From positions 60,768 through 124,767 of the forward strand of contig NZ_JAJGTZ010000040.1 in NCBI RefSeq assembly GCF_020784725.1: a stretch of DNA of 64,000 bases, written 5' to 3'. The translations under genes and the position numbers were made by a program. This stretch comes from Limosilactobacillus reuteri. GTDB lineage: Bacteria; Bacillota; Bacilli; Lactobacillales; Lactobacillaceae. How positions within the stretch are numbered: position 1 is the stretch's first letter; each line of letters starts with the position of its first letter. The notes below the pieces were generated by a model, which searched no databases, was not told the DNA's origin, and saw nothing but the letters and a program-made list of their open reading frames with translations. Positions 21,220-28,551 of the stretch are shown here, piece by piece.

Positions 21220-22215
21220 ATGACAAAAATCTTAATGACAAGTGTGCGGGACGATGAACAAACCGCCATTAACGAATACGCAAAAGAACATAATATCGAA
21301 ATCATCACAACGCCGAAATTGATTGACGATGCTGTTGAATTAACTGCCGGTGTTGATGGACTCGTGATTCAGCAACGTAGTAAAGTTCCGGCTACTATTT
21401 ATGAAAAACTACATGCTAATGGTCTCAAACAGATTGCGACCCGGACAGCTGGTTTTGACATGGTCGACGTCAAAAAGGCTAATGAAAATGGTCTAGTCGT
21501 GACCAATGTCCCAGCATATTCACCGCGAAGTGTCGCTGAGTTTGCATTAATGCAGATATTCCGGTTACTTCGGAAAACTTACCGCTTTGACCATCAAGTC
21601 GCCGAAAATGACTTCCGCTGGTTTAGCGATGAACAATCAACGGAAATTCATACTGCTACCGTTGGGATTATTGGTGTTGGACGCATTGGCGGAACTCTAG
21701 CAAAACTCCTTCATGCATTAGGTGCTACCGTTTTAGGATATGATACGAATCCGCGCACTGACCTCGATGGCATTGTCCAGTTTGTTTCTAAAGAAGAGCT
21801 ACTAAAACAAGCCGATGTTGTCAGCCTCCATGTCGATTTAAATCCGACTTCCAAAGGGTTACTGACTGCTAACGACTTTGCAATGATGAAACCAACTGCC
21901 GGTTTGGTTAATGCTAGCCGTGGTCCAGTCGTTAATACAGCTGATTTAGTTGCGGCCCTTAAAAAAGGAACAATTGCAGCGGCTGCCCTTGATACTTTTG
22001 AGGGTGAAGAAACGGTGGCAGCTACAGATCGTCGAGAAAAAGGGCTTGATGACCAGCCACTTGTTAAAGAACTTCACGAAATGGATAATGTTATTCTTAC
22101 TCCTCATATCGCTTTCTTTACTAATTTAGCTGTCAAAAACATGGTAGATATTTCTCTTAATGATGTAATGACAATCCTTAATGAAGGAAAATCACCACAT
22201 GAAATCACCTTATAA
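21220..22215 (+). CDS. D-2-hydroxyacid dehydrogenase (D-lactate / D-hydroxyisocaproate dehydrogenase family)
   Basis: 331 residues from the ATG at 21220, preceded by aaggagga inside the end of the aminotransferase gene. The NAD-binding motif IIGVGRIGG is near residue 150; the catalytic trio is visible as Arg in NASRGPVVN, Glu in FEGEE and His in LTPHIAFF. The family reduces 2-keto acids to D-2-hydroxy acids using NADH. Being in an operon with an aminotransferase, it more likely acts on amino-acid-derived keto acids (for example phenylpyruvate to phenyllactate) than as the main lactate dehydrogenase; that assignment is inference. Confidence 0.92.
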   Translation: MTKILMTSVRDDEQTAINEYAKEHNIEIITTPKLIDDAVELTAGVDGLVIQQRSKVPATIYEKLHANGLKQIATRTAGFDMVDVKKANENGLVVTNVPAYSPRSVAEFALMQIFRLLRKTYRFDHQVAENDFRWFSDEQSTEIHTATVGIIGVGRIGGTLAKLLHALGATVLGYDTNPRTDLDGIVQFVSKEELLKQADVVSLHVDLNPTSKGLLTANDFAMMKPTAGLVNASRGPVVNTADLVAALKKGTIAAAALDTFEGEETVAATDRREKGLDDQPLVKELHEMDNVILTPHIAFFTNLAVKNMVDISLNDVMTILNEGKSPHEITL

Positions 22216-22282
22216 TTGAGCACCCTCATTGACCAAAAGTATCGTCTCGATTACACTATGGGTATTAAAGGAGGGAACGGGT

Positions 22283-22711
22283 ATGAGTAAATATAAAGTA
22301 ACAGCGACTAAGACAACAACGGGAATGCAGGTTTCAGCAGGTACCCGCGGTTTTGAAATCACCTTTGATGAACCTGAAAGTACAAATACGGGGATGAACC
22401 CAGTAGAAATTCTCCTCGCATCATTTGGTGCCTGCCAGGCAATCACTGCCCAAGCATTAGCTAAAAAACGCAACTTTGACCTACGAGCTTTTTGGGTAAC
22501 AATCGAGGGTGATCTTGGTCGTGAAGATGTTGCTGATGGTAAGAATGTTCGTAAATTTACTGAGATCCGTTACCAACCACACCTTCGCAGCAGCGAGTCT
22601 GATGAAGACATCAAGAAGTTCCTCGCTGACGTTGCCGCAAAGTGTCCCGTGGAAAACACTCTGACCTACGGAACGAAATTTGTTCAAGATGGATTTGTAA
22701 AAGTTGATTAG
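22283..22711 (+). CDS. OsmC/Ohr-family protein
   Basis: 142 residues from the ATG at 22283, which follows aaaggaggg; the frame opens earlier but without a ribosome site. The family signature MNPVEILLASFGACQAITAQ contains the first redox cysteine, and CPVENTL contains the second. OsmC proteins reduce organic hydroperoxides in the cytoplasm. It lies about 70 bp after the hydroxyacid dehydrogenase gene and may share its transcript; a terminator follows. Confidence 0.9.
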   Translation: MSKYKVTATKTTTGMQVSAGTRGFEITFDEPESTNTGMNPVEILLASFGACQAITAQALAKKRNFDLRAFWVTIEGDLGREDVADGKNVRKFTEIRYQPHLRSSESDEDIKKFLADVAAKCPVENTLTYGTKFVQDGFVKVD

Positions 22712-22714
22712 TTG

Positions 22715-22747
22715 AAAAAACGCCTTGGAATTTTCCAGGGCGTTTTT
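22715..22747 (+). terminator. Terminator after osmC
   Basis: Arms aaaaacgcc and ggcgttttt with additional ttggaa/ttttcc pairing in the loop, followed by T-rich sequence, directly after the OsmC stop codon. Confidence 0.9.
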
Positions 22748-22764
22748 CTAAATAGTCAACCTAT

Positions 22765-22830
22765 ACGAATTCTGCAAGAAACTTAACGAATTTTGCAAAG
22801 TGTCCTTTAAATTAGATCTTTCCTTATAAT
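22765..22830 (+). promoter_or_regulatory. LytTR-type operator/promoter 1
   Basis: Direct repeats acgaattctgcaag (22765) and acgaattttgcaaa (22786), with starts 21 bp apart. A consensus -10 TATAAT begins at 22825, 39 bp after the second repeat start, and there is no recognisable -35. The same arrangement occurs upstream of the double-glycine peptide operon and of the Ser/Thr-rich protein gene. Paired direct repeats with this spacing are the known binding pattern of LytTR response regulators of bacteriocin systems. Confidence 0.85.
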
Positions 22831-22863
22831 TAAGGTACACATACTGTCTTAGGGGGAGAACTA

Positions 22864-23049
22864 ATGAAAATTCACTTCAATAAGGACTTTTGGCGGGATG
22901 GTTTCTTTTATGTGTACTTATTACTTTTGTTTCTCTGGATTGCTCCATTTTCAGATGGTTCGCTTCCATTAGATGAGTCGCTACTATGTATCTTCTTTAT
23001 AATTTTTACTATCGGTTCCATGCTCGCAATTATGTTTAATAAAGACTGA
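22864..23049 (+). CDS. Small two-TM membrane protein, immunity-like, LytTR regulon
   Basis: 61 residues with two hydrophobic segments (about residues 14-30 and 40-57). The ribosome site aggggga precedes the ATG. It is clearly a paralogue of the 61-residue protein at 25454-25639: both share NKxFxxD, FYxY, LWIxP and a C-terminal basic end. It stands alone behind its own LytTR-type promoter and is followed by the 171-bp repeat. Small two-TM proteins in bacteriocin loci are often immunity proteins; that is the likeliest role but is not shown. Confidence 0.8.
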   Translation: MKIHFNKDFWRDGFFYVYLLLLFLWIAPFSDGSLPLDESLLCIFFIIFTIGSMLAIMFNKD

Positions 23050-23055
23050 GAAAGG

Positions 23056-23226
23056 ACTGTGACATAAGTTAAGTTACTTTCATAAAAAGCAAATACGCAG
23101 TACAACAATGGCCTCTAACATCCGGCAAAACCGAACGTTAGAGGCCTATTGTTGCTTGCGGGGGCTCCCAGAGGCTAGCTTCGCGTCGAAAAACGAAGTC
23201 ACAAGTGACTTCTGTCTCGCTCCCTT
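23056..23226 (+). repeat. 171-bp dispersed repeat, copy A
   Basis: By eye identical over 171 bp to the inverted copy at 32366-32536, and matched with a 21-bp deletion and two substitutions at 35680-35829. It contains a long hairpin (aatggcctctaacatccgg / ccgaacgttagaggcctatt with a short loop) and a second hairpin (cgaagtcac / gtgacttc). It sits between convergent genes and reaches into the stop codon of the ABC exporter gene, so it probably also acts as a bidirectional terminator. Confidence 0.93.
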
Positions 23227-25375
23227 ATGCATTCCACAAATTATAGTATTCTTGATGATAATTCAAAAGTTCTTGGTGAGTACCCTGTTCAATGATTTTT
23301 CCGTCGCGCATTACTACTACTTTGTTGACCTTTTTAGCAATTGAAAGACGGTGGGCAATAAAAATCATTGTGCGGTCTTCAATCTCAAGCAAATTCTCAA
23401 CGATTCTTTTTTCAGTAATTGGATCCAAACTACTTGTTGATTCATCAAAAATTAAAACACGCGCAGAAGTTAGGAGTGCCCGTGCAATCGTCAAGCGTTG
23501 TTTTTGACCACCAGATAATGCAGTTGCTTCTTCATCTAGTTTTGTTTCATATTTTAGGGGCATTTCTTGAATATCATTATAGATTAATGCCAATTTACAT
23601 GCATTATCGATTTCTTCAGCTGATACTTCCCGGTCTAATCCCATTAGCAAGTTATCTTTGATTGTTCCCGAAAATAATTGTGGCAATTGGGGTAAGTAAT
23701 GTACATATTGTCTAATATCGCAAAGATTAATCTCAGTTGTTTTATGCTGATTAAATTCTATCTGTCCTTGAGTAGGTAAATAAAAGCCAACTAATAACTT
23801 TGCCAAGGTCGATTTACCAGAACCGCTCAATCCTACAATTGTCAATTTATCATTACAACCAATTTGAAGATTGATATCCTGTAAAATTGGACGACTATAT
23901 TCATATGAATAGTCAACATGGTGAATGTTTATCGGACCTACCAAATCTACTTGATCCTGAGAATTCGTATCTGCCTTTTCGGTGTCAACTTGCAGCACTT
24001 CATTTAATCGATTATTCGCCACTTTAGCTTCTTGGAGTTTAGGTTGAAGATTAATAATATTTTGTAATGGACTGATAAAAAAGGCTAATAACGCATTAAA
24101 GGCCATCAATGTCCCGATACTTAAGCGACCCTGAATTACTAAAACTGCTCCTTGAAAAAGAATGATTGTTACTAAGCCGTATTGAATCCACATTTTAATT
24201 GCATCCTGAAAAGATTTAGTTTTAACATATGTTAGATTCTTTCGTAAGAAATCCGCAAATTGTTTTTCAACATTTTTATAACGGATATTTTCAAGTTGCA
24301 GCACTTTCAACGTCTCTACGCCTTTTAAATCCTCAATAATTGCTGAACTTAATTGAGCGTTACTCTCCATTTGTTCTTGATCCAGTTTAGCAAAGCGCTT
24401 ATTAAAGGCATAAATGATAATGACATAAATCGGAATGGTACTAATTGTAGTTAAAAATAATGACCGATCGTACAAAGAAAGAACAATTCCTATAATCACC
24501 ATCACGCCAACGTCTAAGAACATTGAAATAATAGTGCTTGATAAGGCATCAATAATCTTATTAATGTCATTGAACCGTGAAGTAATTTCCCCCGTTTTTC
24601 TTGTAGAGAAAAATCTCATCGGTAAACGATAAACATGGTGAATATATCTAAGACTTATTTGTGATGTTAGTTTTTGATCCAACCTAGTCAAGAGAACATC
24701 TCGTAAATAGTTAAAAAGAGAGTTGAACACATAGACTACCAATAAACTACCAGCAAGGATCGCTAAGCCATCAATATTTTTCGAGGGAATAAAACGATCA
24801 ATAATTAATTGGAGATAGTATGATCCAACGATGCTGATGAGGGTAATTAATAATGCCGCAATGATAATTCCTGATATATCTTTTTTATAATTAGTTAATT
24901 GTCGAAACATCGTCATTAACCCAGCTAAAGGTTCTTTTTGCGGTGTATACCCCTTAGCAGGCGAAAAAAGTAAACTTACACCTGACCATAAACGACCAAA
25001 CTCATCCCGAGTCATTTTTTGTACTTTCGTAGCAGGATCTGGATCAGCTACATAGATGTAATCTTGGTCAGCCTTAAAAACGACACAGTAATGAAGTAAA
25101 TCATCCTTAATCACATGTGCGATTAACGGGTAAGTAATTTCAGGATCATTAAACAATGATATATCTGCTTGAATGGGGGTAACGTCTAATCCAAGATGTT
25201 TTGCTGCTTTTACAAGTCCTAAGGCGGTAGTTCCTTGCTTAGTTGTCCGTGCTAAGTCACGTAATTTTGCGATTGGATAAACAGACCCAAAATTGTGCAA
25301 AATCATTGCTAAAGCGGCGACTCCGCAATCTGCCTCATCAACTTGAGCTACATAATGAGGATAATTGATTTTCAT
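23225..25375 (-). CDS. Bacteriocin/pheromone ABC exporter with C39 leader peptidase
   Basis: 716 residues, the usual length for PlnG/LagD-type exporters. The N-terminal C39 peptidase has Gln11 and Cys17 in QVDEADCGVAALAMIL, the catalytic His in LLHYCVVF and Asp in VADPDP. Six transmembrane segments (about residues 160-430) follow, then the nucleotide-binding domain with Walker A GLSGSGKST, signature LSGGQKQRL and Walker B VLIFDEST. It would cleave double-glycine leaders and export the peptides encoded at 25652 and 28128. No HlyD-like accessory protein gene is in the cluster. It follows the small membrane protein gene after a 78-bp gap holding a weak hairpin. Confidence 0.96.
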   Translation of the reverse strand: MKINYPHYVAQVDEADCGVAALAMILHNFGSVYPIAKLRDLARTTKQGTTALGLVKAAKHLGLDVTPIQADISLFNDPEITYPLIAHVIKDDLLHYCVVFKADQDYIYVADPDPATKVQKMTRDEFGRLWSGVSLLFSPAKGYTPQKEPLAGLMTMFRQLTNYKKDISGIIIAALLITLISIVGSYYLQLIIDRFIPSKNIDGLAILAGSLLVVYVFNSLFNYLRDVLLTRLDQKLTSQISLRYIHHVYRLPMRFFSTRKTGEITSRFNDINKIIDALSSTIISMFLDVGVMVIIGIVLSLYDRSLFLTTISTIPIYVIIIYAFNKRFAKLDQEQMESNAQLSSAIIEDLKGVETLKVLQLENIRYKNVEKQFADFLRKNLTYVKTKSFQDAIKMWIQYGLVTIILFQGAVLVIQGRLSIGTLMAFNALLAFFISPLQNIINLQPKLQEAKVANNRLNEVLQVDTEKADTNSQDQVDLVGPINIHHVDYSYEYSRPILQDINLQIGCNDKLTIVGLSGSGKSTLAKLLVGFYLPTQGQIEFNQHKTTEINLCDIRQYVHYLPQLPQLFSGTIKDNLLMGLDREVSAEEIDNACKLALIYNDIQEMPLKYETKLDEEATALSGGQKQRLTIARALLTSARVLIFDESTSSLDPITEKRIVENLLEIEDRTMIFIAHRLSIAKKVNKVVVMRDGKIIEQGTHQELLNYHQEYYNLWNA

Positions 25376-25453
25376 TCACCTCGCTTTCTAATTAGACAAA
25401 GAAATAAAGTCCAAAATTAATAATTATTCTGGGCTTTATATTCTCATAAGATA

Positions 25454-25639
25454 CTATTTATTTTTAAATATGGTTAATAAAGTAGCAATTATTGCTCCAA
25501 CTAAGAAAACTAAGCAGTAAGTAAGTTCATAACCATTTTCTGCATCTATTAACGGTTTAATCCAAAGAACAATAAATAACATGTAAAAATAAAAATTAAA
25601 ATCTTTGTAAAATTGTTTATTAATTCTCACTTTTACCAT
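25454..25639 (-). CDS. Small two-TM membrane protein, putative immunity protein
   Basis: 61 residues, two hydrophobic segments (about 15-30 and 38-57), basic ends. It starts 12 nt after the stop of the double-glycine peptide gene behind gaggag and precedes the exporter gene in the same operon. It is a paralogue of the protein at 22864-23049. Position next to the peptide gene supports an immunity role, by analogy to other class II bacteriocin operons. Confidence 0.8.
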   Translation of the reverse strand: MVKVRINKQFYKDFNFYFYMLFIVLWIKPLIDAENGYELTYCLVFLVGAIIATLLTIFKNK

Positions 25640-25651
25640 CTTCTCCTCTTA

Positions 25652-25810
25652 TTAGTGAAATGGACTATCTTTATAGCCTGCGTAGCAAGATTGAGCCCAT
25701 TTGTTCAAGGAATTAACAACATCTTTAACTAGTTCATTAACCTGTGAAGAGAGACTCCATCCACCAGAAACCTTGCTTAATTCATCGAAGTTTAATTTAC
25801 GATAAGTCAT
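25652..25810 (-). CDS. Double-glycine leader peptide (bacteriocin-like precursor)
   Basis: A 52-residue precursor. I choose the ATG at 25810 because AGGAGGT lies 7 nt upstream; the longer frame from 25861 has no ribosome site. The leader MTYRKLNFDELSKVSGG matches the consensus with Leu(-12), Glu(-8), Leu(-7), Val(-4), Gly(-2), Gly(-1). The mature part is about 35 residues, starts WSLSSQVNEL, has a single cysteine (AQSCYAGYKD) and is predicted amphipathic in its first half. It lacks YGNGV, GxxxG and lanthionine-type patterns. It is first in the operon with the small membrane protein and exporter genes. Confidence 0.88.
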   Translation of the reverse strand: MTYRKLNFDELSKVSGGWSLSSQVNELVKDVVNSLNKWAQSCYAGYKDSPFH

Positions 25811-25891
25811 TTTAATTACCTCCTGATACGATAAAGTTAGGATTTTAACATTATGTTCCAATGCATAATACTTTACCTTGATCCCACCCTT

Positions 25892-25957
25892 AGTATATAA
25901 GTAAAAATTTTCTCTGTGTCATTTTGCAAAATTCGTAAGCCTTTCTGCAGAATTCGT
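25892..25957 (-). promoter_or_regulatory. LytTR-type operator/promoter 2 (peptide-exporter operon)
   Basis: On the minus strand acgaattctgcag begins at 25957 and acgaattttgcaaaa at 25936, 21 bp apart. The -10 TATACT occupies 25897-25892, again 39 bp after the second repeat start; no -35 is recognisable. The peptide gene ATG is about 82 bp downstream of the -10. Confidence 0.87.
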
Positions 25958-26000
25958 AGTAAAATTCTTGAAAACGTTTACTAAAATTGTTTGACAAAAA

Positions 26001-26034
26001 AAGAAACCACGACAGCTTTTTGTCACAGTTTCTT
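26001..26034 (-). terminator. Terminator of the kinase/regulator operon
   Basis: Arms aagaaaccacgaca and tgtcacagtttctt (with mismatches) and, on the minus strand, a following T-run. It separates the regulator operon from the LytTR promoter of the peptide operon. Confidence 0.8.
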
Positions 26035-26048
26035 TGAAAATAAAATAG

Positions 26049-26816
26049 TTAGTGATTTTCCTTTTCAAGAAAATTGATTAATGATTTTATTTTTCGGTAA
26101 CTAACAGTTATCTTAATTTCCTGATTTTCATCAAAGTAAACCACACGTTCTTTACGATTAAATTCTTGGATTGCTTTGGGATTAATCAGCGTACTTTGAT
26201 TCACTTTCAATAAATGCTTGTTATTAATTTGACCTAACTCGCCACGATATTCAATCCGAATATCTTTTCCCACAATCCGTAACCGTCGATTTGTGTTTTT
26301 TACTGATTCAATATAATAGAGATTTTCAAAATCAACTTGCCTTTTTACTCCATGAGTCGGTTCATAAGTAAACTTTTCTTGATGTTTTTGATTACTATTC
26401 ATGTAATTCTGATAGCGAGCATATGCTTCATCAATATCAATCCGGAGACGATCCGCAATTGACTCAATCTGCTTACCCTTTGATATATAATCAAATGGCT
26501 CAATTCGGCGCGAAACAGTATAAGGTAAATATTCTTGATAAGCAGTTACAAAGATAATTTCGGCAAATTCAGCTTTTTTGCGGATCTGCTCCGCAACATC
26601 AATCCCACTAAGTTGATTATCTAGTTCAATATCTAAAATCGCTAAATAAGCCTCATCTTTGATACTATCAATCACTTTTTGCGGATCATTTGTCCGCAAA
26701 TATAATTCGATGTCATAACTATTTGGAGTAGCATTAATCAATTTTCGCTGAGAAACTAGGCGCTCAGTATAATCAGCTTGATAATCATCATTTTCCAAAA
26801 TAATTACTTTTAACAT
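26049..26816 (-). CDS. LytTR-family response regulator
   Basis: 255 residues. The receiver domain has the acidic pocket ILENDD, the phospho-Asp in LAILDIELD (near residue 60) and Lys in YISKGKQ. A LytTR DNA-binding domain spans about residues 145-250 (FENLYYIESVKNTNRRLRI, then LLKVNQSTLINPKAI). This is the PlnC/AgrA class that binds paired direct repeats upstream of bacteriocin operons; the three repeat pairs in this window are the likely targets. It starts 7 nt after the kinase stop, in the same operon. Confidence 0.95.
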   Translation of the reverse strand: MLKVIILENDDYQADYTERLVSQRKLINATPNSYDIELYLRTNDPQKVIDSIKDEAYLAILDIELDNQLSGIDVAEQIRKKAEFAEIIFVTAYQEYLPYTVSRRIEPFDYISKGKQIESIADRLRIDIDEAYARYQNYMNSNQKHQEKFTYEPTHGVKRQVDFENLYYIESVKNTNRRLRIVGKDIRIEYRGELGQINNKHLLKVNQSTLINPKAIQEFNRKERVVYFDENQEIKITVSYRKIKSLINFLEKENH

Positions 26817-26823
26817 TTTATTC

Positions 26824-28131
26824 TCACTTTCTCTGAATAAAACAAGTCATCATAACTACCTTATCTTTAACTTCCGCTGAAAAAGAATAATGGTCATCAT
26901 TTTCTACCAACTGTGTCACATTTGAAAGGCCAATTCCTTGATGCCCTTCTTTAGTCGAATGTTCAAATTTTAGTGCAGTATTAATATTAAGTTTTTGCTC
27001 AATTGAATTAGCAATTACCAATTCATAAACTTTTGGGCTGTGCTTAAGCAATGCAAACTGAATATAAGGTTTAGTTTGCTTAAAGGTTGCTTCAATTGCA
27101 TTATCCATTAAAATTCCGATGATTCTAGCAGTTTTTATTTCGGAACCTGGTAACTTGTCGATCTCAGCATTAACTTCAAACGAAAATGGAATACCTTTTT
27201 CTACTATTTTATAAGCCTTTTCCTTAATAAGATTATGTAAGCCAGAGATTTTGATTTTATCTAAGGCCAAGTCGACTTCATCATAGTGCTTTTCGGTTGT
27301 ATCGTTTTGCAAAAATGTTGACAGCAACTTTTCGGCTTCTTTATCCTTATGGTCACGAATATAACCTTGAATACTGAGGAGCATATTTCGTAGATCATGT
27401 CGTTCCCGTCGAATTTCATTGTATTGTTGGTTCATCTGATTGGCATTGGTAATCTGTGCTTGGTATTTATCAATGATTTGTTGTTGCTGCTGAGCTCGCT
27501 TGCTTGTACGCATAAAGTCAATAAAGCCAATCGCACTCACAATAATAATGATGAAATATACTATTAGTAACATAGAAGCGTATCTATTAGCAATTCCATT
27601 TTTTTCCATAATTGCCGTCAACCAGATATATAACATAAATAATATTGCTGTTATCCTCCATAACCAAGTTGGCCTTGAAAGACTAGTCATTAACCAACTA
27701 ATACGAGGACGAATTATTTTTACAACAAGGATTCCGATTAGAAGGGTCGTCAAAAAGTCATTAAGGGGAATTAACCATCCCCATAATGATAAGTCTGATT
27801 TTTTTTGCAAAAGCAAAGTATGAGTATAGTGATCAACTAGATCAAACAATGATGACATTATAACTGCCGTAAACATTGCTAGAATACTATCCATAACCTT
27901 ATTTTTATTTGATCTTATTTGATCGAATAAAAATAAGTAAATTACCAAAAATACTAAGTTAATAGATCCAATTGTTATTAATGGAATACTAATTATAATT
28001 AAACTCCATAATATATCATGTAATATAGATTTTCCAACTGGACTACTTATCATTAAACGATAAATAATTATTATTTCAAAGATGTTAGAAAAACTATTGA
28101 TAAAAGCTTGAAATATAGTTAATTTGATCAT
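26824..28131 (-). CDS. HPK10-type sensor histidine kinase (AgrC-like)
   Basis: 435 residues. Six or seven transmembrane segments occupy about residues 1-210. The H-box is ERHDLRNMLLSIQGY, with the HDLRN pattern of peptide-pheromone receptors. The N-box MDNAIEA and the G-box HQGIGLSNV follow. Its ATG overlaps the TGA of the pheromone gene at 28128-28131 as ATGA, implying translational coupling. It would sense the exported 19-residue peptide and phosphorylate the LytTR regulator encoded next. Confidence 0.95.
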   Translation of the reverse strand: MIKLTIFQAFINSFSNIFEIIIIYRLMISSPVGKSILHDILWSLIIISIPLITIGSINLVFLVIYLFLFDQIRSNKNKVMDSILAMFTAVIMSSLFDLVDHYTHTLLLQKKSDLSLWGWLIPLNDFLTTLLIGILVVKIIRPRISWLMTSLSRPTWLWRITAILFMLYIWLTAIMEKNGIANRYASMLLIVYFIIIIVSAIGFIDFMRTSKRAQQQQQIIDKYQAQITNANQMNQQYNEIRRERHDLRNMLLSIQGYIRDHKDKEAEKLLSTFLQNDTTEKHYDEVDLALDKIKISGLHNLIKEKAYKIVEKGIPFSFEVNAEIDKLPGSEIKTARIIGILMDNAIEATFKQTKPYIQFALLKHSPKVYELVIANSIEQKLNINTALKFEHSTKEGHQGIGLSNVTQLVENDDHYSFSAEVKDKVVMMTCFIQRK

Positions 28132-28247
28132 CTTTTATTCCAATAGGGGAAAAGATATCTCCAATCTCTATTAAATCTATGGCTACGTCCACCATAAATT
28201 TTTACTAAAAAAGTTTTTGACAGTATTTTATACTTACTACGCACCAT
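28128..28247 (-). CDS. Putative peptide pheromone precursor with double-glycine leader
   Basis: A 39-residue frame with ribosome site gaggaggga about 8 nt before the ATG. The leader (residues 1-20) ends YGG; counting from the cut site it has Leu(-12), Ser(-11), Leu(-7), Ile(-4), Gly(-2), Gly(-1), with Phe where Glu(-8) is usual. The predicted mature peptide is 19 residues, RSHRFNRDWRYLFPYWNKR, strongly cationic and rich in aromatics. Its stop overlaps the kinase start. Position and leader match inducing-peptide genes such as plnA and sppIP, although the mature sequence itself is not one I recognise. Confidence 0.87.
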   Translation of the reverse strand: MVRSKYKILSKTFLVKIYGGRSHRFNRDWRYLFPYWNKR

Positions 28248-28263
28248 ATTGCCTGTCCCTCCT

Positions 28264-28428
28264 CTATCCAATAAGAATCTCTGCTACATTTGCAATCACT
28301 AACATTCCCAAAAACACTAAAAAATTCAGTGGCCCTGCATGCAAAATACAATACAAGGCAATCAATCCGATATAAAAAAGGTTAATGATTACCAAATTTT
28401 TCTTCGTTTCTAAATCCAAATCCACCAT
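28264..28428 (-). CDS. Small two-TM hydrophobic protein of the pheromone operon
   Basis: 54 residues from the ATG at 28428, preceded by taggag about 8 nt upstream; a longer frame from 28497 overlaps the preceding small gene and lacks a ribosome site. It has a charged start (MVDLDLETKKN) and two hydrophobic segments ending NVAEILIG. It lies 16 nt upstream of the pheromone gene and 11 nt after the 32-residue gene. The family is not recognised; immunity or modulation of the kinase are possibilities. Confidence 0.68.
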   Translation of the reverse strand: MVDLDLETKKNLVIINLFYIGLIALYCILHAGPLNFLVFLGMLVIANVAEILIG

Positions 28429-28439
28429 ATAACTAACTC

Positions 28440-28538
28440 CTACTTTATCCATCCCTCTGATAATGCAAAAGAAATAATAATCGTTAAAACAAAGCAAGCT
28501 ATTGCAATCATAATTGCGCGTTCAGCACTCGGGCGCAC
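28440..28538 (-). CDS. 32-residue single-TM peptide
   Basis: A GTG-start frame with an excellent ribosome site (aaaggagga, 7 nt spacing), 13 nt after the L,D-transpeptidase stop. The peptide begins with the polar segment RPSAERA, then one hydrophobic helix (IMIAIACFVLTIIISFAL) and ends SEGWIK. No leader or cleavage site is visible. It may be a small membrane regulator or toxin-like peptide; I do not recognise a family. Confidence 0.6.
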   Translation of the reverse strand: MRPSAERAIMIAIACFVLTIIISFALSEGWIK

Positions 28539-28551
28539 AACATCTCCTCCT

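Noticed and set aside
23056..23226. 171-bp repeat as an insertion sequence or CRISPR repeat
   Set aside because: No coding capacity, only three scattered copies, no regular spacers; better described as a dispersed hairpin repeat.
25811..25861. Longer N-terminus for the double-glycine peptide starting at 25861
   Set aside because: No ribosome site there, whereas AGGAGGT precedes the ATG at 25810 and the leader then has the standard length.
28429..28497. Longer start (28497) for the 54-residue protein
   Set aside because: It would overlap the 32-residue gene out of frame and lacks a ribosome site; ATG 28428 has taggag upstream.
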